Below are positions 1 through 14,000 of a stretch of DNA of 64,000 nt, one piece after another; position 1 is the first letter of the stretch, and the number at the start of each line of letters is the position of its first letter. The stretch lies in assembly GCA_036874045.1 (NCBI GenBank), contig CM072337.1, positions 4,216,001-4,280,000 on the forward strand, read 5' to 3'. Origin of the DNA: Cymodocea nodosa. Taxonomy: Eukaryota; Streptophyta; Magnoliopsida; Alismatales; Cymodoceaceae. The notes below the pieces were generated by a model. That model searched no databases and had not been told where the DNA came from. It was given only the letters and a program-made list of their open reading frames with translations. Position numbers and translations under genes: made by a program.

Positions 1-368
1 TCCTTGTCTACCATTTGTACACCATCTAGGCTTCTAACACTGGAAGGTATGTTCCTCCACCCAACTATCCACTTCTCCTTATTCCTCTCTTCCTCTGCCA
101 TCTAGAGCAATACCACCACTTTCTCAGGCATTCTTTTTCTGTGAGCTGGCCATCCACAATTCTTCTTCAACATTGGAATGAGGGATTCACATGTTAAAAC
201 TCTCTGGCTCTGCTTTAAAATCCTTGAGAAGTTGTCTTCAAGCAAGTGCAAATATTCCTTTTCCAGCAAGATTCCCATCTTTTTGTCTTTAAGAAGTTGG
301 TAGGTAGTTTCTTGTCTCAAATAGCCGACTATCTTTGTAGGCTCATTCCAGTGAGGTGGGCAGAAATT
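1..368 (-). pseudogene. unrecognised coding-like stretch at window edge
   Basis: Two open stretches on the minus strand lie in the same frame, 368-105 and 101-1, separated by a single stop codon at 104-102 and followed at once by an ATG. The right end has a plausible splice acceptor (TTCTAG at about 374-369), so it could be an internal exon of a gene continuing left of the window. The composition looks protein-like: charged, with Trp residues, and phrases such as GYLRQETTYQLLKDK, NCGWPAHRKRMPEK and EKWIVGWRNIPSS. I do not recognise the family. It could be a decayed host exon, an exon whose true donor precedes the stop (GTG|GTATTG near 112), or part of an unrecognised repeat. No further exon was found between it and the end of SCD2. 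Confidence 0.3.
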
Positions 369-1907
369 CTAGAAGGAAAAAATAAATAAATAAATCATTG
401 AGGTGGGCAGAAACTCTTAACTGTGAAGCTAAACCCCTTCATGGCCAATGCAAAACCTTACATAAAAAGGAAGGTTAATGTTAGAAACTTGTCAAGCTTT
501 TACGAATATAAATCCTAAACAAAATTTGCAGGAACAACGCTTTCAGTAGTACATTGCACCGAACCTCAAGTGTAATAAAAAAAAATAAGAGAAAAGCATT
601 ACTACCTTAGGTGTAACATTCTTAAGAAAAGGATTGCATCAATGCCCAAATGAAAATGAAAATAACCAAGGATTCTCAGACCTTGATAGACAAATGAGGT
701 AAAGAAATTAGTCCAAAATAAGATTATGATAGAAAATAAAATAATTAATGCATATGCTCCACAACTTTAGGAGAAGCTACTAAATAGAAATTTTGGGAAG
801 AGATTTAGATAGTGTAATTTATGGTTTACTTACTAGTGAAAAGCTCTTTATCAAAAGAAATCTAAATAATCATTTTGAAAAGCAAAGAATGTGAAAGAAA
901 CTATGGTAGATTTGGTTTTGATAATAAGAATGAAGAAAGAAATCCAATTCTAGGCTTTAAAGTAGCTTGCAATCTTATGATAGCAAGCACTTGTTTTAGG
1001 AAAACAGAAAAGTATTTAATTATATTTAGAAATGGCTCAAATGCTAGTTAAATAGATGTTTTACTTATCAGAAACATAAATCAGAAAATGTGCAAAAATT
1101 ATAAGATTATTCTAAAAGAACTTAACTACAACATAAGTTTTTAAAATAAAATAATAGTATCAAGATTAAGAATAGAAAGAGTAAAGTACATAAAAAGCTA
1201 AGAATTAGGTAATGGAATTTAAAAAGGGAAAAGAAAATGACATTTAGAGGTAACTTTTTGAAAGAAGAAATATAGGAACTAGATGAAGTAAATAAACATT
1301 AAAAATGAAATAACTACTTGTATTCAAAATATTGTTAAGTCTTGCCATAAAACCCATCGATGATGGATATCTACTTTCTTATAATTGCTATAAATAAGAT
1401 CAAAAATAAATTAAAACTAGCCAGTAAAACATATGAAAGCACAACATCAACCTTGCTTTGATAGTTCTTAATTCAGAACTCACCAGAAAATTTTCTTTTG
1501 ATTGTACCAAATTACTTCAACAAAAAATCAAAGCACAAAAATGTCCATTGCAATAATATAAAGATTTCTTATACAAAACAGGAGATACATATTAACATAT
1601 ACTACTGTTTTAACAAAGGGATGACACGTCTAACTGTGGAGGCAATGAACACTGTTTTCAGGATTCAAATGTTCGGTAAAAAGTTGTGCAAGATTTTCAT
1701 CAAACTTTGTTCTTCATCCCAATAAATCACACAATGACAAACATGTACATTAAAAATATGCATACACATTAATCCACCTCTAGCAAGTTAAGATTAGCTG
1801 CATCATTAGACATTTCAATAAGGTAGGGTGGCGGTCAATCTTTGGAAATGTTATGCAAAATAGCAATGAGGCAAATGAGAAGTATCATGTGGTAAACAGG
1901 ACACTTA
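369..1907. other. SCD2 3' flank / intergenic
   Basis: AT-rich DNA between the stop codon of the SCD2-like gene (TGA at 1910-1908, minus strand) and the coding-like stretch at the window edge. The part nearest 1908 must include the SCD2 3' UTR, but I found no convincing AATAAA on the minus strand to fix the cleavage site. A short partial duplication of the sequence TTGAGGTGGGCAGAAA occurs at about 349-366 and 398-414. Small ORFs here look like chance. Confidence 0.5.
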
Positions 1908-2041
1908 TCAAGATACTGGATCTAGGTCTGCTGGTGGTGTTGTATTGCTACGAGAAAAATTCTGATCAATATCTCTGCGAGATGCTTCCCATAGCTGCTG
2001 CTCAATCCCTAACTTCCTCAGCTCTACTAGACCACGTTCCA
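1908..2041 (-). CDS. SCD2: SCD2 exon 17 (stop codon)
   Basis: Completes Val and encodes [40 protein letters not shown] and PVS, then TGA at 1910-1908. Acceptor CTAAAG|TGGAAC. The phase and the expected family ending ([19 protein letters not shown]) tie this exon to exon 16 across 13.2 kb. Confidence 0.78.
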
Positions 2042-5000
2042 CTTTAGAGTAAAAAAGAATAAAAGAATCAAAATAAGTTCTTATGTGCTATGAAGAAATA
2101 TCAAAGTAGAAAAGACTGACCAGAAAGATCCATCAAACACAAAAATTGCATGTTGTAGACTTGTTGCAAGTTAATAAGTAAATGAAATTAAGATAGACAC
2201 CATCAGCAACCCAACCGATAAAAGATATAGGATAACAATATGAATAACAAAAATAAAAAATCAGCAGCAATTGTGTAGGTCATCTTTCTTCACTGAGTGA
2301 AAACATGTAAAGAAAATGACTATATGCAATAAAAGCTAAGACTGGATAAAAATTAAACAAAAAAGAGATGCATAAAGTTGTTGCTTTGGCACCAATTAAA
2401 ATGTGAGCTATTTGTAGTACATATTCTAGGAAAAAAACAAAAGTAGAGCATTGGCAACCATTGTAATGTGTTGAGCATAAATTCATGCATAATCAATCAT
2501 TTATATTTATTTATTATTGTTCATAAAAAATCCTAATCAAGCTACTACGTTATTTTGTAGTCTCTAATGTTTTAGAAAAACATAGAGAAAAAATGTGTAC
2601 TTGAGGAGGGAGTGTATGCCAATCACAAATCAAATTTCAAGTGACAAATTCAGATCCAAATTTAGTGATTAATGAAGAGAAAAAGGAAATTTACAATTCT
2701 AGGCATTTGATCTGTAGTTGAAAGAGGATCACCAAGACTACAAAAGTACGTGGTAACAAGGCATCATAGGAGGCCCACACTGGTAAACTCACTTGTGAAG
2801 ATGAATTTTGGTAAATTCACAACCTTTAAGGTCATTTTGTTCTAAGGGTAAAATAGAAAATTCATAGGCCAAGAAAAGGTCATCCAGCAAAGTCACCCAC
2901 TAGCGAACCAAAATCACCTACTAGTCAATGATTTTGTTCGGTTGATCGACATTTAGGAGTCAGCCATCGAGTTTTATCAGTTAATGGGCAACAAAAGGCA
3001 GTCCAATTGATGAAGTCATAAGTTAGTCAATTGTTTCATGCAGGACAATTGACATTTCAAGTGATACCATTGAGTTTCACCTAACAAGGTAGCAAGCATC
3101 ACCAATGAGCTATTGAGACCCACTAGTAACAAATCCTTACATGCCAATAAGTGTTCAACTAGGTGACTCAATCAACACCAATGGAAGGAGTCTAGATGAT
3201 CGGAGAAAAACCCCAAACAATCGAAGGGAAGGCCTTGAACAATCAAGAGGAAAGCCTCAGACAAGAGGGGATAGACCACTAGAAGGAAGTATCCAAACAA
3301 CCAAATGTAGAATCCAAACCATTGGAGGTAGGATCTAAATGACCCATGAAGGATTCCAAACAACCAATAAAAAACTTGAACAACCAATTCTAGAATTTGG
3401 CCATTGTATGAGTTAACATTACATCCCTTAAACATAAGAATTAAGAGACATGCTATATATGCACGTAAACCTCAAAAGTCATTAAAGGATTTGGATGTGT
3501 CTTCGTATCAAAAAGTCCATTGTATCTCAAGTATATCAAGAGACTCAAGAAATCCATTGGTTGAAAGATTCAACCAGACAACCCAAAATATGAGTGTCAT
3601 GAAACATGAGTAATTGTTGGAAAAGAGACTTTAAGAGGAAGATCCAGAGTACAACCCCAACAAAGGTGGTGTTTGGAAGATAATTCTCCAAGAAGATGGA
3701 GGAATATAGTTGACCCAATATGACCAAGATATGACTTCTTCAACGTAAAGAAGGTTCAACCACTTAGGCATATAGGGAACGTGACTTAAAGGGTGTGAAA
3801 AGGTCTTAGGATCTTGAGGACCAGCCTATGGTACCCCAGCTTATAAATTCCAAGTGTCTATAAAAAAGACGTGTGAGAATGGATGCATGTATTTAGAGTT
3901 GTCTAGTTCCTTTTTTTTGCAATTTTTGTTGTGATCAATAGAATTACTTTCCTTCTTGCCCAATGTTGTATCTCTACACCTTATACTGGTAGAGGAGAGA
4001 CTAAGAGTGAGAGGGATCAATAGCATTTACATCCTTCATCTCATGTCAATCATGGAAAGGTCCACCAACATCACCAGCCACAAATGTCCAACCCTAGCTT
4101 CACCTACCTCAAGAGCTTTTAAACTTGAAAGAAGTGAGCTAAAGATTAGCATAATAAGCAAATGCCATAACAGTCAATTGTTGTCTATTAAGTGCCTGCA
4201 ATATAAAAATTACCAATTCTCACATAATTAGAAGATGTAATAATTTTCCTTATCTATATTTGAATTCAAAAGTAATTGAAAAAGGATTTATTTTTGTAAC
4301 CAATAGATGCTCTCTTAGTGTATAAAAACACATCATTTGTACTGAAAATCGTGCATTTTGCTGTTGGGCTGGGCATTCTTTTGGAACACAAATTTTACTA
4401 GTTCTCCACTAAAGAATTCAAATACTTTTAGGTGTAATCTCCAGATTCTTCAATTATGTTGTGTGTGCATCATTTTCTTCTTTTTTTTCATTTTCTATGT
4501 ACTTGGATTGAGATGTTTATGAAGGTTGATGTGATTTTATTAAGACACCAAGGCACATAGGCAGTAAGCCAGGGCAACTTTAGTTGTTATAGAACAAATA
4601 TATCACCTTGCCAAAGAGTGAAATTCCACTTGTAGGCCTTAAAACACTTTGGAAATATTTTTTCACATAGCCCTAGATTTTCTTTGGAATGCCCCATATC
4701 TTCTTTGCAAGGTAGAGCATCAACTCATGTGACTTGGTGGAGGGAGATCATACAGTCAAGTAGTCAAACCTCCACCAAGATTATTGAAGGAGGATCTTCG
4801 TGGGAGGAAGTACACCATCAAAAAGGAATGTCACCATTGGACGAAAAAGAGAAGAGGGATAGGAGGATTAGGTAAAGGAGGTTTTGTATTTTAAGGGTTA
4901 CGTACCTAAAGTTTTTTGTGCACATATAGTTGTCAAACCACTTGATTGGGACTTCTAGTCCATCTATAAATAATGTGCCTCCTTCAAGCATTCAAGTAGG

Positions 5001-8000
5001 TCAAATCAACCAAAAGCAAGAAAAGTGGACACATAATGAACTCTAGTGCTTACCCTTTGCCTTGCCACACCTAGACACGCAAGGCAATGAAGTACGATGC
5101 CTTGACAATCTCTCTAATAGAGCCTTATTAAAAATCTCTTTCATCAAGATAACTACCCATACTTCAACATACTAGTGGGAGTCACACGCATAGAATCTTC
5201 TTTTTATCAAGTAATCAATGAAAAAATCTTAACATGATTTGTAGACATACAATTAAACAAGAAGAAACTAAAAATCCAAATAGTTAAAAATGATCTATTT
5301 TAAAATAGATGAAAACTGATAATAATGTATAATAATGAGAACAGTCTCCCAATAAAATAAGAAAACTATTACTTACAAATAATCTGATTGAACATATAAG
5401 TAACACAATAAAAATCCACCCATGCTAGATTAAAGCATCTAGCATGTAAAGTTGTAATAGAAGTTTACAAAGAAAAACAACTTCTAGTAGTAGACAATTG
5501 TCATAGACAAATAACAACAATGACTAATTACATTGATCTTTAACATGATGACACAAGCACAGCCTATCATTCATGTTGGCAAGTAGTAGCTAATAAGGTA
5601 GGTGCAAGGAGTTCGCTCATCTCTCATCTTGGAAGTGGAGTGAGAACTTTCCCCCCGTCTATGATAGATCATTATTGTAAGTATTTCTCTGTGATGCAGA
5701 AAGAAGATGTTAGGATTTCATGCTGAAATTGATAAATAAGAAGTGGGATCCTTTCTCAAAGGAGATGGGGGACATAAAGCCTGAAGGAATCAACACGATT
5801 GGAAGGAAGATTCTAAATCACTATTCAAAAGACTGGTAAGTTGCGAGAAAGTAAGGTTACCAGAAACAATCTTTCCAAAGCCTCACAAATTGGCCCACAT
5901 GTATGTTGGTTGATGGGAATTCAATTTATAAAGGATTGTACTTGTAAACAGGCTTCCCCATCAAGAAGAATAAAGGCATTCTCATCCCAATTAAGTGCAA
6001 GAGGAGTGACAAAAGCTTTGTGAAAGGAGATGAAGGGAAAGATCTCTTTGACCATTCTAGATACACATACCTCTTCCTCATTCTCTCAAGTCAATAATAG
6101 CAAGTAGGGGTACTAATTGGACTTTGAAGGATTCAACTAATTGACTAGCCTTGCCCCTTCTACTTTGCAAATATCACATTTGTTTAGTGATGAGAAGTGT
6201 CCATAACGTTCACTTGGACAATAGCTCAATCACACTGGCATAACAGGTAGACAAATAGTATATATATATTTGCCCATGGCATAGAAAAGTAAATGAAGAG
6301 AAGAGGTGGTTTTGATTAGATCTGTTCGAACAAAAAAATAGTGGAAGTGGATTGATTCACTCACAAAACATAAGATTTCTATATATAAAAGCTACACAAT
6401 GGAGACTAATACAAGGTAATCAATGTTAGGACTAAATCCACACACATAACATCTAATCCTAATACATTAATATACTCTAGTACTCTCCCTCAAGCTGAAA
6501 CATCGACAAACTCAATACAAAAGTCAACAAATTTAAAAATAGTAGAAAACAATAGATACGTAAGGAAACATAAAAAAACTTCCTATAGTGTGGAAACAAA
6601 AGATAACAATACTTGTAGCAAAAGTAACAACAAAAATAATCTGAAGTTAAGGAAAATTATATGTCAGATGGTAGTAGATTAGATGATACAATCTAAGGTA
6701 ATAAAAAAGATAGACAAACATGATATATCCTCAAGAAGTAAAAGGTAGGTGGATAGATGTGATCAACCCTCAAGATTTTCTGTTAAATTGATTGTTTTTA
6801 TTGTGATTTTCTCTTTTTCCTCTTTTTAACTTCTACCATTTTTGGCTTCTACACAAATCTTTCATCTTTTTCTTTTTTTCACTCTCTCTCCTTCCTCTTT
6901 CTCTCTCCCTTTTTTTCCTTTTCTCTCTCCCCACTCCATTTTCTCCTTCGTCTTTTGCATAAAGATGAAACTAAGAGAGGATGACCAAATAGAAAGGGAG
7001 GATGAAGGAGTAAACAATTCCAACATAACCCCTACATCTCCCCTTACATTTTCGAAGTTGTCATCAATTCCTACATCCCCATCTCCAGGAGGAAATGGCA
7101 CTCCTAAACCAGCATATCATCAACTACCCTAGCTTCAAGCTCATTATAGTTGGTGATGGAAGAAAGGTTGGCGACAATGGTTTTAGCATCATCTAAGAGA
7201 AGAGAAGGGGAATGGAGAGGCCATGATGATAGCAACAAGGCCAGGGTCAAGCTCCCTGGTCAACATTGGCAGTGAAAGAGTCACAAATGGTAGTAGAGGC
7301 TGAAGGTGATGGCAAGTAGGATAGAGAAGGATGCATCAGTAGCCTCGAAACTTGATGCTGATGGTAGATGTTGGGCTGCTAGCACTTGGTACAAAGGTAG
7401 TGACCAAGGTTTCCCTCCTTGGACTTCTAACACTTTTATTTTCAAAACCTAAGTTCTCATACCATGTGGAAATAAGATTCATTCAAAAAACATTGGACCC
7501 CTATATATAAAAGCTACATAATAGAGACTGATACAAGACAACCAATGTACGATTAAATTCACATCCATAACACCTAATCCTAAGACAATAATATACCCCA
7601 ACATGATCTAATTAGAACAACACCAAATCAATACCAAATTGGGCTACAACAGCCATAAAATAAGCTCATGAATATAAAGGTTATCAACATTAATGACATG
7701 CCAAACTTTGCTTCTTTGGAAAATTCATGTATGCCAGACTTTGATAGAAATTTATGGAAATCAACAAAAAATGATCAAAAATCATGAATTTCAATACCAA
7801 AGTTTAGACTAAGCTAAGTTAATCAATAATATGCATCTAGAAATAATTGATTTTTATTTTTGGATATTCCTGAAATTAAAAACACAGCATATTTTAAACT
7901 AGTATATCATGGCAAAATTGTTTAAAAAAACAAACAATAGTAGTTGTAGCAACAATATCAACAAGGAGAAGCAACAACAGAAGAAAAAATCTTCTGGGGT

Positions 8001-11000
8001 AAAGATTCCTTGTTGCATTTCCCACACCAGTAAAAAGCAACCCTTGGGAACACCATGTCAAATTGACATGCGCAAATGTTAGTCAACATTCTCCACCAAC
8101 ATCTAAAATTCAACAAATGTCAATTGACATGACCTATCAGCACCTACAATAGCACATGGACCCAACATTGGTGAATTTTGACAACCCTATTTGTCATGTT
8201 GACAAGTAGAGATTCCAATAGTTGTCACCAACATATCTGCAACATGTGTCATTGTTGAAAACAATAATGCATAGGAATACAACCTAGACACGCATCCTTA
8301 TCAATAAAAGAAGCTATTGAAGCAGTGAAGAGTCTTGAAGAGAGTGAAGAAGATGTCTGTTGTAGGAACCAAGTTAGGATGAAAACCAACAAGATGTTTG
8401 ATTAGCAATGACAACACAATGGAGATCCCATATATAAATAGATTTAGCAAAGTCAATTGATCTTAACAATTGATATTATAGCAAAGTTAATCTATAAATA
8501 GATTTCACCGTCTAAGATAACTTCCACACAAAACTTTCATATTATTGCAGAGGGACAAAAGCATCTATAAAGCACTATTTTTTAATGGTTACAATTACAT
8601 ATATTAGAAGCATTGGATAATTGTATTCCTCAAATCCTTTGATTTTAATTTATGGGATATAGTCATTAATGAATTTAATATAAGCATCAATGGATTTGAG
8701 ACTCTTTCCAAACTTTGCAAGGATTGAAATAAATTTGAAACGAATTTACTCAATTAGATGCAAAATAATTGAACACTTTATTTTGTACATTTATTGTAGG
8801 ACCAATTTAATAAAGTCTCCACTTGCACTACTACATATCATGCATAGCATGCATTAAAAGTAAATCATGAAGATACCAACCAAGTGAAAGAAATTAAAAT
8901 TAATATGTTGGTACAAAATTACAAACTGTTTAAAATGAATCCCATGGAATCAATTAGTAATATATTTTCTAGATCCTTGGATATAACAAATGCTTTGAAA
9001 TCTTTTGGAAAAATTATTCTCAACAGCAATTAATAAGAAAAGTACTCAAGTCGTTAACTCTAGAATGGGAGAAAAAGATCACAACCATTAAAGAAGCCAA
9101 GGATTTATCAAAATACACCTTGAAAGAACTTATTGGAAACTTTACTACATATGAACTCTAAATGAAGGTCAAGCAAGAAGAAAAGGAGATGATCACCAGA
9201 AGAAAAGAAAGAAGGAAATAGCTCTCAAAGTGATAACTGATTCAGAAGAATGTGAAAATGATGAAGACATCATATTATTGGCTAGAAAATTCCTAAAGAC
9301 AGGAAAAAAATGGAAAGAAGGAAAGCTTCAACAAGAGAAAAATCAAAGAAAATGAGTCAATGTGCTATAACTGCAACAAACCAAGACACATCAGAAAATA
9401 TTGTCCCCTAAAAAAATGAAAAAGCATAAAAAAGATGAAAAGAAAGAGGGAAAGCAAAGAACTTGAAGAAAAAAACCCTGCAAGTAACTTGAGACAATTC
9501 AGATTCTTTAAGTAATAAAAGTGAAAGTAAAGAAGAAGAATTAGCAAATGTGTACATTATGACTCAAAAAGATGAGGAAAATTCTCTAAATTGACCTTGA
9601 TGATAGGAGTATGGATGATTTCCTTGATGTTTTCAATGAATTATTTGTGAAATAAAGAGAACTAGAACCAAAATGCAAGAGATACATGCTTGATATTGAA
9701 GAACTAGAAAAAAAAAATGAAATGTTAACTAATGATAGACAAGAATTGTATGATCTTACTAGAGAACTTTAAGGTGAATTAATGGAGAAAGACTTAGATA
9801 AAAAATCATTGAGATTAAGAATAAAAGAATTGAAAAAGGAAAATGAAAATTCTAAAAAGTAAGCATGCTGACTTAAATGTTCTTATTGAGAAATTTAGTC
9901 ATGGTAGGAAGAATTTTGAAAAGTGGATTACTTCTCAAAGATCATCAGGTACACAGTATGGACTTGGTTATACATTTAGAGAAATTCCCTGTGAAAATGG
10001 TTTTATTAGAGCTTCAAATAATCAGAAGTTTGTTTTTTTTTAAAGAAGAAGCAAAATAAATGGTTGTGGATACCTAAAGGAACAAATTTTTTTCTCGAAG
10101 ATTAATCTCTATGGACCCAAAGTAATATGGTTACCAAAATCATTGCTTTCATCTTGTGTTGCAGGATAAGCTAAGGAAATCAAAATAGATTCTAGATAAT
10201 GGATGTTCAAGACATGTAACAGGAGATTATACCTTGCTAAATTCACTCAAAAATCATGGAGAAATAGTTATATTTGGAGACAAACGGAAAAGGAAGAATT
10301 ATTGAAGAAGGGAATGTTGATAACTTCAAATATTCTTTTACTGAAAATGTATTATTGGTTAATGGATTAGAATATAATTTAATTAATGTTAGTGATAGAG
10401 GTTATATTTGATTTGGATGATTGTTTTATAGTAAATAGGACATAGGAAGAATAATGTTTATCTTATTATAATTCCAAACAAATCAATTTTTGGTAATATT
10501 TATTTGGTTGCTTCTAGTAATGATTCTTGGTTGTGACATAAAAGACTGAAGTTTCTGCTGCATCCGTGTCTTTACTGTAGCTGGCTTGTACAGCTGTAAA
10601 TTAAAAGACACCCAATCTCCTACTATATATTCCTTCTCTCTACACCTTCTATCTACACTTTGTTTCATCCTATTTCAAGCCCAATGGAGATGATGTTTAA
10701 GTATTTAAAGCATTTCATCCCCTGTGTGGGTCTGCCTGTCCACTTCCTCTTCTTTAATGATGCTGAGTATATAAGCCAGTATCATCCAATGAGGGTCTGC
10801 CATACATGACTTTAAATGGTGTGAATCCTGTGGATGAATGATGTGTAGTGTTGTATCAGTATTCAGCCTAATGGAGCCACTCCATCTATGTACCAGGTGA
10901 TGTGTGGCAAAAATAGTGTAAATATGTTTCATGACAACAATTCAGCACTTCGCTCTCCATCTGTATGCAGGTGGTATGCAGTACTCACAATTTAGTACCC

Positions 11001-14000
11001 ATCTAAGAAAATACCTCTCTAAAACTGGCCAGTGAAAATAACATCTTGGTCACTGACAATGGAGGAAGGAACTCCATGAAAATTGATTACATTGGAAGTA
11101 AAGATTTGGGCTATCATTCACATGGTATATGGGTGCTTTAGGGCCACAAAATATGTATTTGGTTAGCCAATCTATGACTGCCAAGATTGTTGTGAATCCT
11201 TTTGAATTGGGGAGGCCAATAATTTAGTCCATGGAAACATCACTCCACAATTGACTGGCCACTGATAAAGGTTGAAGTAGTCCAACAGATTTGAGGTTAC
11301 TATACTTGCATTGCTAACAAATGAAGCATTCATTAATAAAAGACTTCCACCTCCTCCATGATCCCTTTCCAATAGGAATTCTACCTGATTTGTGCTGGGG
11401 TTTTCTTGTACCTAGACTGACCCCCAACGCTGAAACTGTGCAATTCATCAATAATTTGGTAGGTAAGTTTAGTATTTCTGTGCAATACAATCTTCCCCTT
11501 CCAGAATAATAGCCCATTGTGAATTGTGTGTCTATGTTTATTTAATCTACCCTCTACAAAGGCTTGTCATTTTTCTTTCAAGTATTCATCGTCCTTGTAA
11601 GCTTGCAAACCATGTAGCCTGCAAACCCCATATGGTGCTGATTTCAACTCCCTTCACTTCACTAGACAAAGCATCTGTCATTGCATTATCTCAGCCCTTC
11701 TTGTACTCAATCTGAAAATTAAGCTCCATGAATTTAAAAAACCATTTCTATTGTGTCAATATGCACCCTCTAATCAACCAGGTGCTTGAGGCTCTCATAA
11801 TTTGTCCCAATGATGAAAGTCGATCCTAACAAATAATTCTACCATTTCTATCTAGCTACCACAAGAGCTTCCATTTCTTTCTGGTACACAAGATGAACCT
11901 CGTGTCAGCCTTTGAACAGTTGGCTTAAATATCCTATTGGCTAGCCATTTTGCATCAACGTTGCCCCATCCCATCATTACAAGCGTTGTATTTGATTTTG
12001 AATGGTTGGCTGTAGTCTAGTAATGCTAAAATGAGGGTAGATATCATAGCCCACTTTACTCTATCAAAGGCCTTTTGTGCACCGTTGGTCTAGTTGAAGT
12101 TTTTCTTCTTGAGCAGGTTCATAACAGGTGCCACAATTAAACCATCATGGGTGATAAACCAACAATAATAGCCTAAGCCCCAAAAGCCCTATAACTTCAG
12201 AACATTCTTTGAAATTGACCATCTCGCCATTGCTTCCAACTTCTCAGTCTCCACAAAAACTCCTATAAAAATTGTCCCAACTAGTTTATGCAATCCACCC
12301 CAAATTTGCATTTCTCCCACCTGGCCCATTGTTGATATTTTTCCATTACTACAAGTACTTCTCATAGGTTGCACAAATGGTTGTTCTGATTCTTGTTGTA
12401 AACCAAGATATCATCAAAAAATACTAGTAAAAATTTCCATAGGATTCTTTTAAATACCTCATTCATTACAGTTTGGAATGTAAAAAGGGTATTTGTTAAG
12501 TCAAATGGCATAACAAGGAATACAAAATGCCTGTAGTGTGCCCTGAATGTTGTCTTGAATGTCATCCTCCATTCATACTTGATGGTAGCTAGACCTGAAA
12601 TCAAGTCTGGAGAAAATTTTGCTTCCACAGCACATCCAGTAGGTCATCCACTAGAAGAGTCAAGTAGCAGTTCTTAATGGACTGTTGATCTAATCTCCAA
12701 TAATCTGCACACACTCACTAATCCCCCTTCTTTCTAATGAGAACTAAGGCAATGTAAAGGTTAGTGTTGTTTCACCAATCCTTCACCCACCAGTTCAACT
12801 AGATTACCCTCAATGATCTTTTGTTGCAACAAGTACCTGTACAGTCAATATGCGAATGGCTCACTTCCTGTTTTGAGTGGAATTCAATGATCCTACAAGC
12901 TTCACAGAGGCAAGACACTCAGAACTCCAAACACTTCTTTATGCAACCCAATCAAAGTGGTAGACTGCAATGGTCACCTTTGTTCTTTCGGTACATATAA
13001 AAAAGAAAAATACTGTTTAGCTTTGTAAACCCAAATTTTGGGTTCCTGTGAGCTATTGTAATGGGGAAGCTTCACAATGACTGATTTAAATTGGCTATGC
13101 CCAACATTCCTTTCCCTTTTTGACTATTTTTGAACTCCAAGTTGTTCCTTAAAATTGGCTATATTTTTTCTATTAAATCTGAAATTTCACACAGTAGGGC
13201 TTGGGTGATTCCCAACATCTCTTGCCTCAAATTCCAGTGAATGAGCTCCATTTTCCCTTCCAGTTCAACCTTCTGGTTTTTGATAGCTTCCCCTAGCAGA
13301 GTGTTAAATGCTTACAGTTTACTAGACTTCATCATCATCATAGGTTCATCAGGCTCTAATACCTAATTTTTATAGCCCAAAGGAACAAATCCTTTGGGCG
13401 CTTGGATGCCTATCCCTGCATCATGACTAGTATCATTCCACCTGAATAGTTTGCCTGGATTGAATTGGGAAGATAAAGAAGGCTAGCTAGAGAGAGAGAG
13501 AGAGAGAAGCCAGGGTTGAGGAAACAAAGGAAGGAGTTAAGAGTTCAAGCTCCTAATCATCTGTGGTATTTTTCATAGGGTTTTGCATTCTTATACATAT
13601 CAAAAGGGCCATGTCTCATAAATAAGCCTTCTAGTTCTTTCGAAGTCACATGCCACAAACACCATAGTTACCATTATATTAAGAGCTATTTATATCACAT
13701 GTGCTGCAAGCATGAGTCTTCTTCGTCATTGTTCTCTTCATCAACAAGTTCTGCCAATTCTCTAGTGATTGGCTTAGGGGTTCCTTCCACTAGGTCACAT
13801 CATGAGTCAACAAAGATATCAGGCCAAACCATAAAGAGAGAACCTCCAATAGCTATAGAGGTAATAACAACAGAAAACTCAATTGTTCCCAAGGCTAAGC
13901 AATAGTAGTAGAGTCACAAAGACCACCATTAATTCATCCAGTAGTAGTAGAAGAGTGATACAACCCAAAATGGGGCTACAGTAGATGGACAACCCTAGAA

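Noticed and set aside
6842-7132. 96-codon plus-strand frame with an apparent signal-like N-terminus
   Set aside because: The hydrophobic start comes from a CT-rich low-complexity stretch (6845-6955) inside the TRIM-like element.
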